Shown: positions 17,548 to 25,901 of the stretch, one piece after another | Numbering within the stretch: position 1 is the first letter of the stretch | Layout of the letters: every line of letters starts with the position of its first letter | Assembly (NCBI GenBank): GCA_029259635.1 | Contig: JAJDEU010000028.1 | Location: 62,001 to 126,000 of the forward strand | Reading direction: 5' to 3' | Source: Planctomycetota bacterium | GTDB taxonomy: Bacteria; Planctomycetota; UBA1135; GCA-002686595 | DNA: 64,000 nucleotides | Program-made: the position numbers and the translations under genes | The notes under the pieces: generated by a model | The model's input: only the letters and a program-made list of their open reading frames with translations | Database searches by the model: none | What the model was told of the DNA's origin: nothing

Positions 17548-18971
17548 TACTTGCTCTCTTGGGGACTTTTGGGCTCGATACGCCGCGCAAGAATTACGCC
17601 GCGATACACGAACTCAATCTCGTCTTCTCGGATACTTCGGATGAATAGGTCGTCTTCGACCATCTCGCCTTCGCTAAGCGATTCGCCATTTACGACCGCG
17701 ATGGGGTGCAATCCCTCGATGAGTCCGACACCCGAGATTCGCATCTCGATGCGGTCGAACACGAGTACGGTGTCAGCCATGCGTGCCAGCCAACGAAGCT
17801 TTGCGATCATGGGTTTTCGCGCAACGTCGTTTTCTGCCAAGTGCAGCCGCGGCTCAATCGTTTGAAAAGCGGTGAGCGCGTCGTCGTACCGGTGCGCCTG
17901 CAAGAACCCCTCGACGGTGTCGATGGCTTCTTTCAGAACGGCAACGGTCGGTCCGACCACTCCAACACTGTTGTTCAACTTCGCGTTGAGCTCTTGGAGA
18001 GCGACAACGACTTCGTTTTCAAACCTGCGCTCTGCCGAAACAAAGGTCAGCTGATTGCTCTCGAGAACCTGGCGGACATCTTCTTCGAGTTCCGCCATCA
18101 CTTTCTCCAGCTCAGCTCGCGACTTCATTTGAGCGATGAGGTTTTCCGCAGCGGTGTACTCTTCCCAGAGAGTCACAGCGCCGTGGGTTCGCTCGACCAA
18201 GTTCTCGACGAGCAGAATCTGCTCGGGGATCTCAAGGAAGTCCGAGCCGACCTTTCCGCGAGGCACTCGCGGGTCGACCCAGGGGTCGCGACGACCGCGC
18301 TGACCGCGGTACTCGTACGCGCGAATCTGCAGCTCGGCTTGACGTTTGCTGATCTCGGAAAGCAAAAGATCGCGTTTGCGATCGTAAGAATCGATACTCG
18401 CCTCGATGGCATGATCCTTCGCCTCGTAGACAAAGGTCTCGACGTCCATCTGAACGGTGTGGCGAGGCTCTTCGCCCTTGTTCTCATCGGCACGTCGTGC
18501 CGCAGTGAGCTTGAAGGTCGGCACGCTCATGAAGCGCGAGAAGTTCTCCACCTGGCCGGTGAAGTCCAGCATCTGGAAGATGTTCGCGTCGAACTTCAGA
18601 GAGTAGACGACTCGATCGAAGTCGCCGTCTTTCTGTGCGTTGCGGATATTCTTGTTCTTGACCTCGACGATTCGAGCTCCTGAAGCCTCTTGGAAATCGC
18701 GCAGGGTTCGAACGAAGTTGTTGAGGTCGTCATCCGAGGGAAGGATTTGAGCAACAACGCTGTCGGTCTCTCGCTGAATGATCACCTCGCGCTCAAGAGC
18801 GGGAGTCTTCGCGATCGTCACGCGACCCTTGTCGATATTCGCATTGACGGTGGTCACTTCCATGCGAAGGGCGGCAATGTTCTCGTCCTCCATATAGATG
18901 AGGCCGCCGAGTGCTCCGGCGATGAGCAGTCCAAGGCCTAAAATTAGGCTCCATCGTTTGCGCTCGCTCAT
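17547..18971 (-). CDS. pilO: PilO-like inner-membrane protein with a PilP-like C-terminal domain
   Basis: Occupies the pilO position. The N-terminus has one transmembrane helix (about 9-26), then a coiled coil and a PilO-type ferredoxin-like region to about residue 190. PilO is normally about 200 residues; this protein is 474. A second helical/coiled-coil stretch follows (about 195-390), and the last 80 residues (MRISGVGLIEGLHPIAVVNG onward, ending with YRGVILARRIE) have the pattern of the beta domain of PilP/GspC-HR proteins. No separate pilP gene lies before the secretin, so I read this as a PilO-PilP fusion that would connect inner membrane and secretin in one chain. Overlaps pilN by 4 bp and pilQ by 1 bp. 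Confidence 0.75.
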   Translation of the reverse strand: MSERKRWSLILGLGLLIAGALGGLIYMEDENIAALRMEVTTVNANIDKGRVTIAKTPALEREVIIQRETDSVVAQILPSDDDLNNFVRTLRDFQEASGARIVEVKNKNIRNAQKDGDFDRVVYSLKFDANIFQMLDFTGQVENFSRFMSVPTFKLTAARRADENKGEEPRHTVQMDVETFVYEAKDHAIEASIDSYDRKRDLLLSEISKRQAELQIRAYEYRGQRGRRDPWVDPRVPRGKVGSDFLEIPEQILLVENLVERTHGAVTLWEEYTAAENLIAQMKSRAELEKVMAELEEDVRQVLESNQLTFVSAERRFENEVVVALQELNAKLNNSVGVVGPTVAVLKEAIDTVEGFLQAHRYDDALTAFQTIEPRLHLAENDVARKPMIAKLRWLARMADTVLVFDRIEMRISGVGLIEGLHPIAVVNGESLSEGEMVEDDLFIRSIREDEIEFVYRGVILARRIEPKSPQESK

Positions 18972-19642
18972 TTGGAGACCTCCTCGGGCGCTGCATCCGA
19001 GCTTGCAGCCTGCACAGCGCGCTCTTCAGGTGAGAGCAGATTCAGCTCCAGGGGAAACGACCAGTTCTCGGCGGGGACCAGTTCCTCGTCGACACTCGAC
19101 TGGGAACCCTCGGGCGGCGCCGGTGAGTTGAAGTCCTGAATGAAGGGCGAAGCCTCGAGGTCCTCGAGGAAGTTAGCCACGTGAGCGAAGTTCGGATTTC
19201 CCGAGTGCCCCGAGGCTTTGAGTCCGCCGTAGTCGCCGCGAGACGAAGTGACGGTCTGATTCACCGAGAGGTCTTTGAACCAGACCAGGTAGGGCTCGTC
19301 GTCGCCGCCCTCATTGACAACGTCAATGAGCTCGTCGACCTTGCGCGTCCAGGACATCCGATTGCCCGTGATCTCCTTCAGAGTGGTCTCGCGCGACGCG
19401 TAGATCCCGTTCTCTTTTTGAAGGGAATCGTGGTAGGCGATCTGTGGGGAGATGCTCGCCATCGTGTCGGTCAAGACGGCCAACTCGCTGTTGACCTCAG
19501 CCTTGACGCCAAGAGCCATCCAGGACCACCATGCGAGCAACGAGCAGTTGATCGCCACGGCGAGGCACACGGCGACCGTAAACTTGATCGGCGGGCGACT
19601 CGCGCGCCGATACTCCTCCGGAAGTAGGTTGATGTGAATCAT
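18968..19642 (-). CDS. pilN: PilN-like pilus assembly protein
   Basis: Bitopic inner-membrane protein whose cytoplasmic N-terminus binds PilM. It starts MIHINLLPEEYR; the NLLP motif (5-8) is the PilM-binding signature. One transmembrane segment follows (about 20-43) and then a periplasmic coiled-coil/ferredoxin-like domain. ATG at 19642 was chosen because it overlaps the pilM stop as ATGA and places NLLP at the very N-terminus; a longer frame upstream lies inside pilM. 224 residues, near the family norm. Its stop overlaps the start of pilO by 4 bp. Confidence 0.9.
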   Translation of the reverse strand: MIHINLLPEEYRRASRPPIKFTVAVCLAVAINCSLLAWWSWMALGVKAEVNSELAVLTDTMASISPQIAYHDSLQKENGIYASRETTLKEITGNRMSWTRKVDELIDVVNEGGDDEPYLVWFKDLSVNQTVTSSRGDYGGLKASGHSGNPNFAHVANFLEDLEASPFIQDFNSPAPPEGSQSSVDEELVPAENWSFPLELNLLSPEERAVQAASSDAAPEEVSK

Positions 19643-20685
19643 GCTGTTCTCACTCTTGATGCGAGGCCAACGGCAACCGCGAGAGTCGGCGCGAATTCCG
19701 AGATGACCTCGGAGTCCACGTGCGAACCAACGCGAAGGCTTTGGATGGGGTTCCAAGGACGAGCGGGTCGTCCCGTAGCCTGTTCAATGAAGGGGACGAC
19801 GCCAGGAGCGAGGACTCCGCCGCCCGAGAGCAGCACTTCCTCAACCCGCAGGCTTTCGCGGTTCTCTACGAAGTCGAGCGAGAGCGAGATCTCGCTGACC
19901 AGGTCTTCTAAGACCGGGGAGATTGCGCGGCTGACTTCCGCATCGCGTCCCTCCGGTTGATGCTTGATGGTTTCGGCTTCGAGGATCTCAAGGCCCATGC
20001 GACGTGCAATGGCCTGAGTCATATCCGAGCCACCGATTCCGATTTCACGGCTGAAGCAGGTCTCTCCGTCGCAAACCACATTGATGGATGTGCGCGAGGA
20101 ACCAATGTCGACGAGCGCGATCGTGCGCTCCTCGGTTTCTCCATCCTCATCGGTCTCCTGAGAAGCGGTGTCGCACAGCTCCCAAGCGTTCGCGAGAGCG
20201 AAGACATCCACGTCGACAGCAACCGGGGTGAGCCCTTGGCTGGTGACTTCTTCCACCTTCTCTTCGACAACCGTGTTCCGGCAGGCGGCCAAGACGACGC
20301 TCATTTGCTCGTCACTACCTTCGGAAGCCTGGGGCGGACGAGTCAGTCGCTGGCAATCGATGGCGACTTCGTCAGCGTCGAACGGCAGGTACTTGTCAGA
20401 CTCGAACCGAATCGCTTGCGAGAGCTCGGAGTCGGACATCTCAACCATCGAGATGTACCGGACAACGACGGACTGGCCGGCGACGGACGTCACGACGTTG
20501 CGTGATTTAAAGGCCCCTTGCTCAAAGACCTGAGCGATCGCCGCACTGCGATCGCCGCCAGGCGCAACCTCGGCCCTTGCGAATGCAGTCAGGACAGGCT
20601 CGGTGCCTTCCATCGTTATCTCAACGGCTTTGACCACGTGCGAACCGAGGTCGAGACCAACAACGCTTTTGTTTTTTCGAAACAC
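19639..20685 (-). CDS. pilM: PilM-like actin-fold pilus assembly ATPase
   Basis: Cytoplasmic actin-like protein that forms a ring under the pilus machine by binding PilN. Phosphate-1 motif VGLDLGSHVVKAVE (9-22), a middle IALVDIGSSRTSINV phosphate-2 motif, and the adenosine loop SGGGVLAPG near residue 285. 348 residues, normal length. Start is GTG at 20685 with GGAGG seven bases upstream. First gene of a tight four-gene operon. The roughly 270 bp upstream hold the operon promoter, which I could not place. Confidence 0.93.
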   Translation of the reverse strand: MFRKNKSVVGLDLGSHVVKAVEITMEGTEPVLTAFARAEVAPGGDRSAAIAQVFEQGAFKSRNVVTSVAGQSVVVRYISMVEMSDSELSQAIRFESDKYLPFDADEVAIDCQRLTRPPQASEGSDEQMSVVLAACRNTVVEEKVEEVTSQGLTPVAVDVDVFALANAWELCDTASQETDEDGETEERTIALVDIGSSRTSINVVCDGETCFSREIGIGGSDMTQAIARRMGLEILEAETIKHQPEGRDAEVSRAISPVLEDLVSEISLSLDFVENRESLRVEEVLLSGGGVLAPGVVPFIEQATGRPARPWNPIQSLRVGSHVDSEVISEFAPTLAVAVGLASRVRTA

Positions 20686-20954
20686 TGAACCCCTCCAGTT
20701 CCCAGGGGAACAGGCTCAAAAAGGGACTATTTTTCGCCGCGCTGCTTGCTGTCCCCCACATAGAGGAGAGAGAGCAGTACGGCACAAACCTCCCCTTCGG
20801 CGGGAATGCGGAAAGAGGTTTAGTGCTTCCCCGTGAATTGCGGGCACCAAGTTGATATCGGGCTCCATCGCCCGGCGGTGCACGGCAATGGCCCGCGGAA
20901 AGCCTTTCCCAATCTCGGGGACGAAAGAGGCCTACGCGCTCCCTAGCGGCTCCT

Positions 20955-21121
20955 CTAGTTGTCCGCGGTGAAAGTGCTTTGTTCCATGGGCCGCGGAATT
21001 TTGGTCAGGCTGGCGCCCGGGAATGCAGTCGAATCTCTAGATTCGGCGAGGCTTTCGGGTGCCGGCCTGGCCAGAAGGATGCCGCTCGTGGGGCGAATGA
21101 CTTTTTGCCACGGGCTGCTAG
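20955..21121. repeat. Short repeat with inverted ends, copy A (MITE-like)
   Basis: 167-bp sequence resembling the 181-bp copy at 21591-21771 along its whole length, apart from a 15-bp indel and one base in a T-run. The plus-strand left end is CTAGTTGTCCGCGGTGAAAG; the right end read on the minus strand is CTAGCAGCCCGTGGCAAAAA. The two ends are imperfect inverted repeats of about 20 bp that start with CTAG, as in miniature inverted-repeat transposable elements. It lies downstream of the HPr gene. The frame shared by both copies changes mainly at first and second codon positions, which argues against a conserved peptide. The 179 bp from here to the HPr stop hold only a CTCCATGG/CCATGGAG hairpin (21175-21209). 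Confidence 0.65.
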
Positions 21122-21300
21122 CGTTCCCGGGCCTGCGTGACCTAGGAGAAGGGAAACGCACCTCGCTGTGAACGCTCCATGGGTTTCATGGGCTCCGGCG
21201 TCCATGGAGTCGCGCAGAGATAGGAGAACTGAGGAGAGGCTCCCACCCTTTCGAGAACCGATTGGCCCCGAAGCAACGGATTTTGCGATGGCTGGCTGGG

Positions 21301-21579
21301 TCAGCCCCGGAGCTCCTCGCCAAACCCAGAGTTGACCAGTGCGACCAGCTCGTCGAGAACGGAATCAGCATCCTCGCCGGTTGCACGAAACTCGAGCACC
21401 GTTCCGCAGCAGGCGTTGAGCGTCATCATTTCGAGGATGCTCTTACCGTTGACGTCGTTCTCACCTGCGGAGATTCGCAAGTCACCCTTGAATCCGATCG
21501 CGACCGAAACGAGGGCATGGCAAGGCCTGGCGTGTAACCCCTGAAGGTTGCAAATCGTGACAACCCGCTTTTTTTCCAC
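21301..21579 (-). CDS. ptsH: Phosphocarrier protein HPr/NPr
   Basis: Phosphocarrier of the phosphotransferase system, passing phosphate from enzyme I to EIIA. Active-site GLHARPC (14-20) with phosphorylatable His16; position 20 is Cys where most HPr have Ala. The regulatory-serine region is NGKSILEMMTL with Ser47, so HPr-kinase-type control is conceivable. 92 residues. Start is GTG at 21579. It lies after the EIIA-Ntr gene, as npr/ptsO does in Proteobacteria, but is separated from it by the repeat element at 21591-21771. No enzyme I gene is in the window. Confidence 0.9.
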   Translation of the reverse strand: MEKKRVVTICNLQGLHARPCHALVSVAIGFKGDLRISAGENDVNGKSILEMMTLNACCGTVLEFRATGEDADSVLDELVALVNSGFGEELRG

Positions 21580-21590
21580 CGGCGCGTCCT

Positions 21591-21771
21591 CTAGCTGTCC
21601 GTGGTGAAAGTGCTTTGCCGCATGAGCGGCGGCATTTCGGTCGGGTTGGTGCCCGAGAACGTAGTCGCAGCCATATTTCGGCAGGCAACAGATTCAGCGA
21701 GGCTCTCGGGGGACAACCTAGCCGGAAGGAGGCCGTTCATGGGGTGAATGACTTTTGCCACGGGCTGCTAG
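21591..21771. repeat. Short repeat with inverted ends, copy B (MITE-like)
   Basis: 181-bp partner of copy A (20955-21121). Left end CTAGCTGTCCGTGGTGAAAG; right end on the minus strand CTAGCAGCCCGTGGCAAAAG, so the termini are imperfect inverted repeats. It fills the space between the EIIA gene and the HPr gene and ends 12 bp before the HPr start. Directly after the right end, CTAGCTGTCC occurs again (21768-21777), overlapping it, as if another copy once began there. A 49-codon frame (ATG at 21740) ends at the TAG of the left terminus, but its codon pattern compared with copy A does not support a protein. Confidence 0.65.
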
Positions 21772-21795
21772 CTGTCCACACTCCAAAAGTGGAGA

Positions 21796-22278
21796 TCAGA
21801 CGTTCGCCTTCTCCTTTAGAAGATCAACGAGTTCCTTTTTCGTCTTCGCGGCGATCGCGAAGCGGCGGAAGTCGCCGTCCTGGGCGAGCTTTGCGATCCA
21901 CTTCATCATCTCGAGGTGCTTCTCGGGATCGTAGAGTTCCGTCGCGGTTTCCGGTCGAAGCACCGTGAACAAGATCTGGACGGGCTCACCGTCGAGAGCA
22001 TTCCACTCGACGCCGGTCTTATGGATCGAGATGCTGAGAACGGGCTGGTCGAGGCCCTTGATCTTCACGTGAGGAATCGCGACGTTTCGCCCGAGGCCTG
22101 TCGAAGCGAGCAACTCGCGATCGACCAGAGCTTTGTTCGCGGCCTCGGTAAACCCCTCGTCGAGAGCACCGGCTTTCGCCAGGTTGGTAACGATCTCCGA
22201 AAAGACCCCTGCTTGGTCGACGGCTTTGATCCCAATGCTGCAGGGCTTGGCCTTGAACAGCTTCCAATAGTCGGTCAT
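21796..22278 (-). CDS. ptsN: PTS EIIA component, nitrogen/fructose type
   Basis: EIIA-Ntr family: accepts phosphate from HPr and usually acts as a regulator (potassium, nitrogen, envelope stress) rather than in sugar uptake. Active site GRNVAIPHVKIKG with His70; 160 residues from ATG at 22278, the family's normal size. A longer frame from 22365 lacks recognisable sequence before this Met. It sits in an rpoN-raiA-ptsN-HPr neighbourhood like that of Proteobacteria. A terminator lies between raiA and this gene, so it probably has its own promoter in 22279-22406. Confidence 0.9.
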   Translation of the reverse strand: MTDYWKLFKAKPCSIGIKAVDQAGVFSEIVTNLAKAGALDEGFTEAANKALVDRELLASTGLGRNVAIPHVKIKGLDQPVLSISIHKTGVEWNALDGEPVQILFTVLRPETATELYDPEKHLEMMKWIAKLAQDGDFRRFAIAAKTKKELVDLLKEKANV

Positions 22279-22406
22279 CTCGGTGATTTCGCTCCCGAAG
22301 GATGCGTGGTACTCGGCGGTTTTAGGCGATTTTCGAGGATATTCAGGTCTGGTCCGAGGGCTCAATTTGAAACCCGCGGGACCCCGAACAAGACATGAAG
22401 AGTAAC

Positions 22407-22444
22407 AAAAAAGAGGTGAGCCCGGGAACCCCCGCTCTCACCTC
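22407..22444 (-). terminator. Rho-independent terminator of raiA
   Basis: On the minus strand GAGGTGAG (22444-22437) and CTCACCTC (22420-22413) form an 8-bp perfect stem with a 16-nt loop, followed at once by six T (22412-22407). A classic intrinsic terminator 74 bp after the raiA stop. Confidence 0.8.
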
Positions 22445-22518
22445 GATAAAGCCCCGAACCGTGCTCGGCGGACTCCCACTGACGGGAGTCCTTCCAGCCG
22501 ATTCGGCCTCGAAAAGGG

Positions 22519-22830
22519 TTAATGCTCTCGCCGTCTTCGACGCTCGCTGGTCAGTTTGGCCTTGTGCCGTTTGAGAACCTTGGCCATTCGCCCCATCGCC
22601 TCGTCGAGCGCGGAATGAATATTGTCAGCACTGGCGCCGACGACGAGGACGACTCCGCCCCCCACGTTGGCCACTAATTCCGCTCGATGTTCGTCCCGCT
22701 GGCGCTCCAGCAGCGCTCGGATCGAGACCGTCCTTCCGAAGAACTTGGACAAGTCCTGAAGTTTGGTTGCTACGTGCTCGCGAATTCGCGACGGGTACTC
22801 ATGGTGAATGATGGACACTTCAGTCTGCAT
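22519..22830 (-). CDS. raiA: Ribosome hibernation-promoting factor, short form
   Basis: Short HPF/YfiA (RaiA domain) protein that binds the 30S decoding region and inactivates ribosomes in stationary phase. It starts MQTEVSIIHHEYPSRIREHV (ATG 22830, GGAAGG upstream) and ends with a highly basic KLTSERRRRREH tail. 103 residues, so it lacks the C-terminal dimerisation domain of long HPF. Gene order rpoN, raiA, ptsN, HPr is conserved with Proteobacteria except that truA is inserted on the opposite strand. Confidence 0.88.
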   Translation of the reverse strand: MQTEVSIIHHEYPSRIREHVATKLQDLSKFFGRTVSIRALLERQRDEHRAELVANVGGGVVLVVGASADNIHSALDEAMGRMAKVLKRHKAKLTSERRRRREH

Positions 22831-23588
22831 ACGAACCTTCCATGGCGGGTTAATCCCGCCCCTTAAGTCCACAGTGGCCGGGATGAAACAGCAATCCGGT
22901 ACTCCGATCCCAGCGGATCCGGACTGGAAGTGATAACCCGCTCGCTGCACTCCGAAGAACGCGGGGCCATTCACGTGGAGACCGACGGATCGCCGGTCTC
23001 GCCGAGCGCATAACGCACGCAGGATCGTCTGCCCTAAAAATCGCGACTCCAAGACCAGTGAGCGGAGGCCCTAGCTGGCTTTCCTTGGGATGGAATTTCC
23101 GTTCCAGTGCTCGAAACTCTGTACCGACAGAAGACGAGTACAAGGTCGAGTGCGAATTGACAGGCGCATGGACCATAGGGTCGAGTTCTACATTGAACCG
23201 AAGAAGCCAGTCGGTCAAGCCACCGCGCATTGATTGTCACTGAAGCGCGGAGGGCACGGCCTTCCCAGCCACCCGATTGCCTTCCCCTCTTCGTCAAGCG
23301 AGAGGATCGGAGCCAAGCCTAACCCGGCCTTTCGGGACTCGTCATCGATCGCAACCGCGACTTCGCAAAGTAGCCTCTTCTACTCCACTTTTAGATGGCC
23401 TGGGTTCGTTGCGACTTGAGAGGCAGCGTAGCGGTGCCCGGTCCCCCTCTCAGCGCCGCTCCGCATCTTGCCCTAGGTAATCGAGCCCAGCGCTAGGCAA
23501 GCCTTGGGACCTCGCGACCTTCCGATTAGGCTGCCCCGCTTCAACTCCCGCTCGCGCCCCCCTCGCCCACGAACCCTCCGGAGACAAC
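22831..23588. other. Divergent intergenic region between raiA and truA
   Basis: 758 bp containing no gene I can support. Frames on both strands are short, Arg/Ser/Pro-rich and match nothing I recognise. It must hold the divergent promoters of raiA (minus) and truA (plus). I looked for a sigma-54 box (GG-N10-GC) before raiA; the nearest candidate near 22895-22910 has the wrong spacing. Confidence 0.4.
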
Positions 23589-24386
23589 TTGCGCAACGTT
23601 CGCATTCTGGTCGCCTACGACGGCTCAGCTTTCTACGGCTGGCAACGCCAGGACGGTTTCGAAACCGTCCAGGAGGCGATCGAAGAAGCGCTCCTCGCAC
23701 TAACCGGTGAACACATCACGGTACGCGGCTCGGGACGGACCGACACGGGCGTTCACGCCCTCGGTCAGGTCGCTCATTTTCACATCGAGACTCGGCTGAA
23801 TGACAATCGGCTCTGGCACGCGCTGAACGCTCACCTCGCGAGTGGAGCAACGATTCGCCGCCTCGAGACCTGCTCCGACGAGTTCCATTCTCAGTACGAC
23901 GCTTGCGGCAAACGTTATGTCTATCTCGTGCGCACGCATCGCTATCCGCTCCCTTTCGGAAAGAGCTTCACTCACTTCGTTCGCGATCCGCTCGATCTTG
24001 TGGCCATGCGGGAGGCCGCCACAGCCCTAACTGGAACCCACGACTTTCGCGCCTTCTCCAACTCGGGTTCGCCTCGCAAGACCAGTGTTCGTCGAGTGAA
24101 CTCCATTCGTATCTTGCCGCGCCGCGAATCCCTGGCGATCGTCGTCTCGGGCGCGGGCTTTCTCTACCGCATGGTACGCGTCATCGCGGGAACTCTCTTG
24201 GAGGTCGGCCGCGGAAAACTCACTCCCGAGGAAGTCCGACAAATTCTCGAATCGAAAGATCGCAACTTAGCCGGCGCTACAGCTCCCGCGGAAGGCCTGT
24301 ATCTCCTCTCGGTTCGCTACCGAGAGCCGACCTTCGCGAACGGTCCCCATGATCCGCGCGGCATCCCGGGCGTCTTTGGGAACTAA
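23589..24386 (+). CDS. truA: tRNA pseudouridine synthase A
   Basis: Isomerises uridines 38-40 of tRNA anticodon arms to pseudouridine. N-terminal VRILVAYDGSAFYGWQRQ, catalytic Asp52 in GSGRTDTGVHALGQ (47-60), and the C-terminal GAGFLYRMVRVIAGTLLEVG helix typical of TruA. 265 residues, normal. The start is TTG at 23589 with GGAG about seven bases upstream; no ATG is near. It lies on the plus strand inside the otherwise minus-strand rpoN-raiA-ptsN neighbourhood and converges on rpoN with a 21-bp gap. Confidence 0.95.
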   Translation: MRNVRILVAYDGSAFYGWQRQDGFETVQEAIEEALLALTGEHITVRGSGRTDTGVHALGQVAHFHIETRLNDNRLWHALNAHLASGATIRRLETCSDEFHSQYDACGKRYVYLVRTHRYPLPFGKSFTHFVRDPLDLVAMREAATALTGTHDFRAFSNSGSPRKTSVRRVNSIRILPRRESLAIVVSGAGFLYRMVRVIAGTLLEVGRGKLTPEEVRQILESKDRNLAGATAPAEGLYLLSVRYREPTFANGPHDPRGIPGVFGN

Positions 24387-24399
24387 CGACCTCAGGTCG
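24387..24399. repeat. Small perfect palindrome at the truA/rpoN convergence
   Basis: CGACC (24387-24391), loop TCA, GGTCG (24395-24399), starting immediately after the truA stop and ending eight bases before the rpoN stop. Too short and without T-run to be a convincing terminator by itself, but it has the same form (perfect arms, 3-nt loop) as the long palindromes at the other two convergent junctions. Confidence 0.5.
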
Positions 24400-24407
24400 C
24401 CGCGCGC

Positions 24408-25766
24408 TTACTGAAACTTACGCCGACGGTAAGAGCTCGGGATGTCGAGCTCACCGCGATACTTGGCGACGGTTCGGCGCGCCATGGGATGCCCGCGGCG
24501 CTTCATCTCCTCGACAAGGGCCTCGTCGGAGAGCGGTTGAGCGCCATCCTCGGCCTCGATAACTTCGCGCAGGACATCGCGTGCTTCCACTCGCGCCGTC
24601 GAGTTCGAGCCCGCACTCGCGCTCTGAAAAAACCAGCGCAACGAGTGCACGCCCCAGGGAGTCTCGACGAATTTACCGGCCACGCTGCGACTGACGGTAC
24701 TGACGTGCACGCCGAGTTCGTCCGCGACCTGGTTCATGCGCAGCGGCGCGAGATGCCCCGGCCCATCGGCGAGGAAGCGCACCTGGTGATGGAAGATGCG
24801 GCCGGCCACCCGCAGCAGGGTTTCGCGCCGTTGTTCGACCGCGCGCACGAGAGAACGCGCTTGGTCCAGCTTGCCGCGCAGATAGGCCCGCACCTCACTG
24901 GTTTGCTGCTTGTCGCGAGCGATCGCCTGAACGTCGGGATCGACGTGAATGCCGAGTAGCCCGCTCTGATCCACTTGAACGCGAAAACCGACGCCGTCGA
25001 GCACGACGCTGACCTCGGGATGAATCGGGGGCGCGGCATCTCCCACCAGCATGGCGACCGGATTGGGATTCAAGCTGCGGATCGACTCCAGCAATTCCTC
25101 CAGCCGGCTTAGATCGAGTCCCAGCGACTTGGCTACGCCGGGCAACTTGTTGGTGGCGATCTCGTCGAGGAAGTTCTCGAGCAAGGCGCAGAGCAGATCG
25201 TATTCCGGGTCCTCCGTGTCGAGCTGAAGCAAGAGCGCCTCGATGGCGTTCCGCCCGCCGATCCCGCGCGGCTCGAAGGTTTGGAGCAGTCCGACCGCGC
25301 GCGCGAGCTCCGCGGCGTCGGGCAGGAGCCCCGCTCCTTCAGCGAGTGCAAGCAGCTCGTCATCCGAGGCCGACAGATAGCCCTTTTCGTCGAGACAGCC
25401 GATCAAGAAGCGCAACCACGCCGCATTCGATTCGGGGATCTCGAGCAGCAGGACCTGTTCTTCAATGATGTCCGCCAGACTCTTCTCCGGAGCCGGCTGA
25501 TTCCGAAGCATCTCGTCATGGCGATCGGAGTCTTCACGGGTCCCACGGCGACCGCCGTACCCCTCCCACTCCTCGCCACTCGTGCTCTTGGGTTCCTCGA
25601 TCGCGAGAGCTTCATTGCTCTCGAAGGCTTCGCGCAAATAGCTCGAGAGCTCCAGGGTCGGCAGCTGAAGCACCTCGATGGACTGCAACATCCGCGGCAA
25701 GAGCAGCATTTCCTGCCGCGTCGTTCCGCGCAGATGTTGACCGAGTCCTGGGGAGTCCATGGGCAT
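24408..25766 (-). CDS. rpoN: RNA polymerase sigma-54 factor
   Basis: Alternative sigma factor that needs enhancer-binding ATPases. Region I at the N-terminus is Gln/Leu-rich (MLLLPRMLQSIEVLQLP), region II is acidic, and region III carries the core-binding and DNA-binding parts. The C-terminal RpoN box ARRTVAKYRGELDIPSSYRR is intact, recognising the -24 element. 452 residues from ATG at 25766; another ATG two codons on and a TTG upstream are possible. Genes with sigma-54 promoters are expected elsewhere in the genome; no activator gene is in the window. Confidence 0.96.
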   Translation of the reverse strand: MPMDSPGLGQHLRGTTRQEMLLLPRMLQSIEVLQLPTLELSSYLREAFESNEALAIEEPKSTSGEEWEGYGGRRGTREDSDRHDEMLRNQPAPEKSLADIIEEQVLLLEIPESNAAWLRFLIGCLDEKGYLSASDDELLALAEGAGLLPDAAELARAVGLLQTFEPRGIGGRNAIEALLLQLDTEDPEYDLLCALLENFLDEIATNKLPGVAKSLGLDLSRLEELLESIRSLNPNPVAMLVGDAAPPIHPEVSVVLDGVGFRVQVDQSGLLGIHVDPDVQAIARDKQQTSEVRAYLRGKLDQARSLVRAVEQRRETLLRVAGRIFHHQVRFLADGPGHLAPLRMNQVADELGVHVSTVSRSVAGKFVETPWGVHSLRWFFQSASAGSNSTARVEARDVLREVIEAEDGAQPLSDEALVEEMKRRGHPMARRTVAKYRGELDIPSSYRRRKFQ

Positions 25767-25901
25767 TAACGCGGAGAACTCCAAGCACGCCCGAGATTCG
25801 GGCAGGTGGAGCGCGGCGCTGCCAAGCCCTATCGACCCCGATCGCCAATGGGTTGAGGGGATCGACGCTCGGGCCCCCTGAGGCCTGAACCGCCGTAATC
25901 C

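Noticed and set aside
21591..21740. Possible 49-residue peptide in repeat copy B, similar to the frame in copy A
   Set aside because: Differences between copies fall mainly at first and second codon positions, and the stop lies in the terminal repeat; a non-coding repeat explains it better.
22895..22910. Possible sigma-54 promoter upstream of raiA
   Set aside because: The GG and GC elements are 11 rather than 10 bases apart and the flanks do not fit TGGCAC-N5-TTGC.
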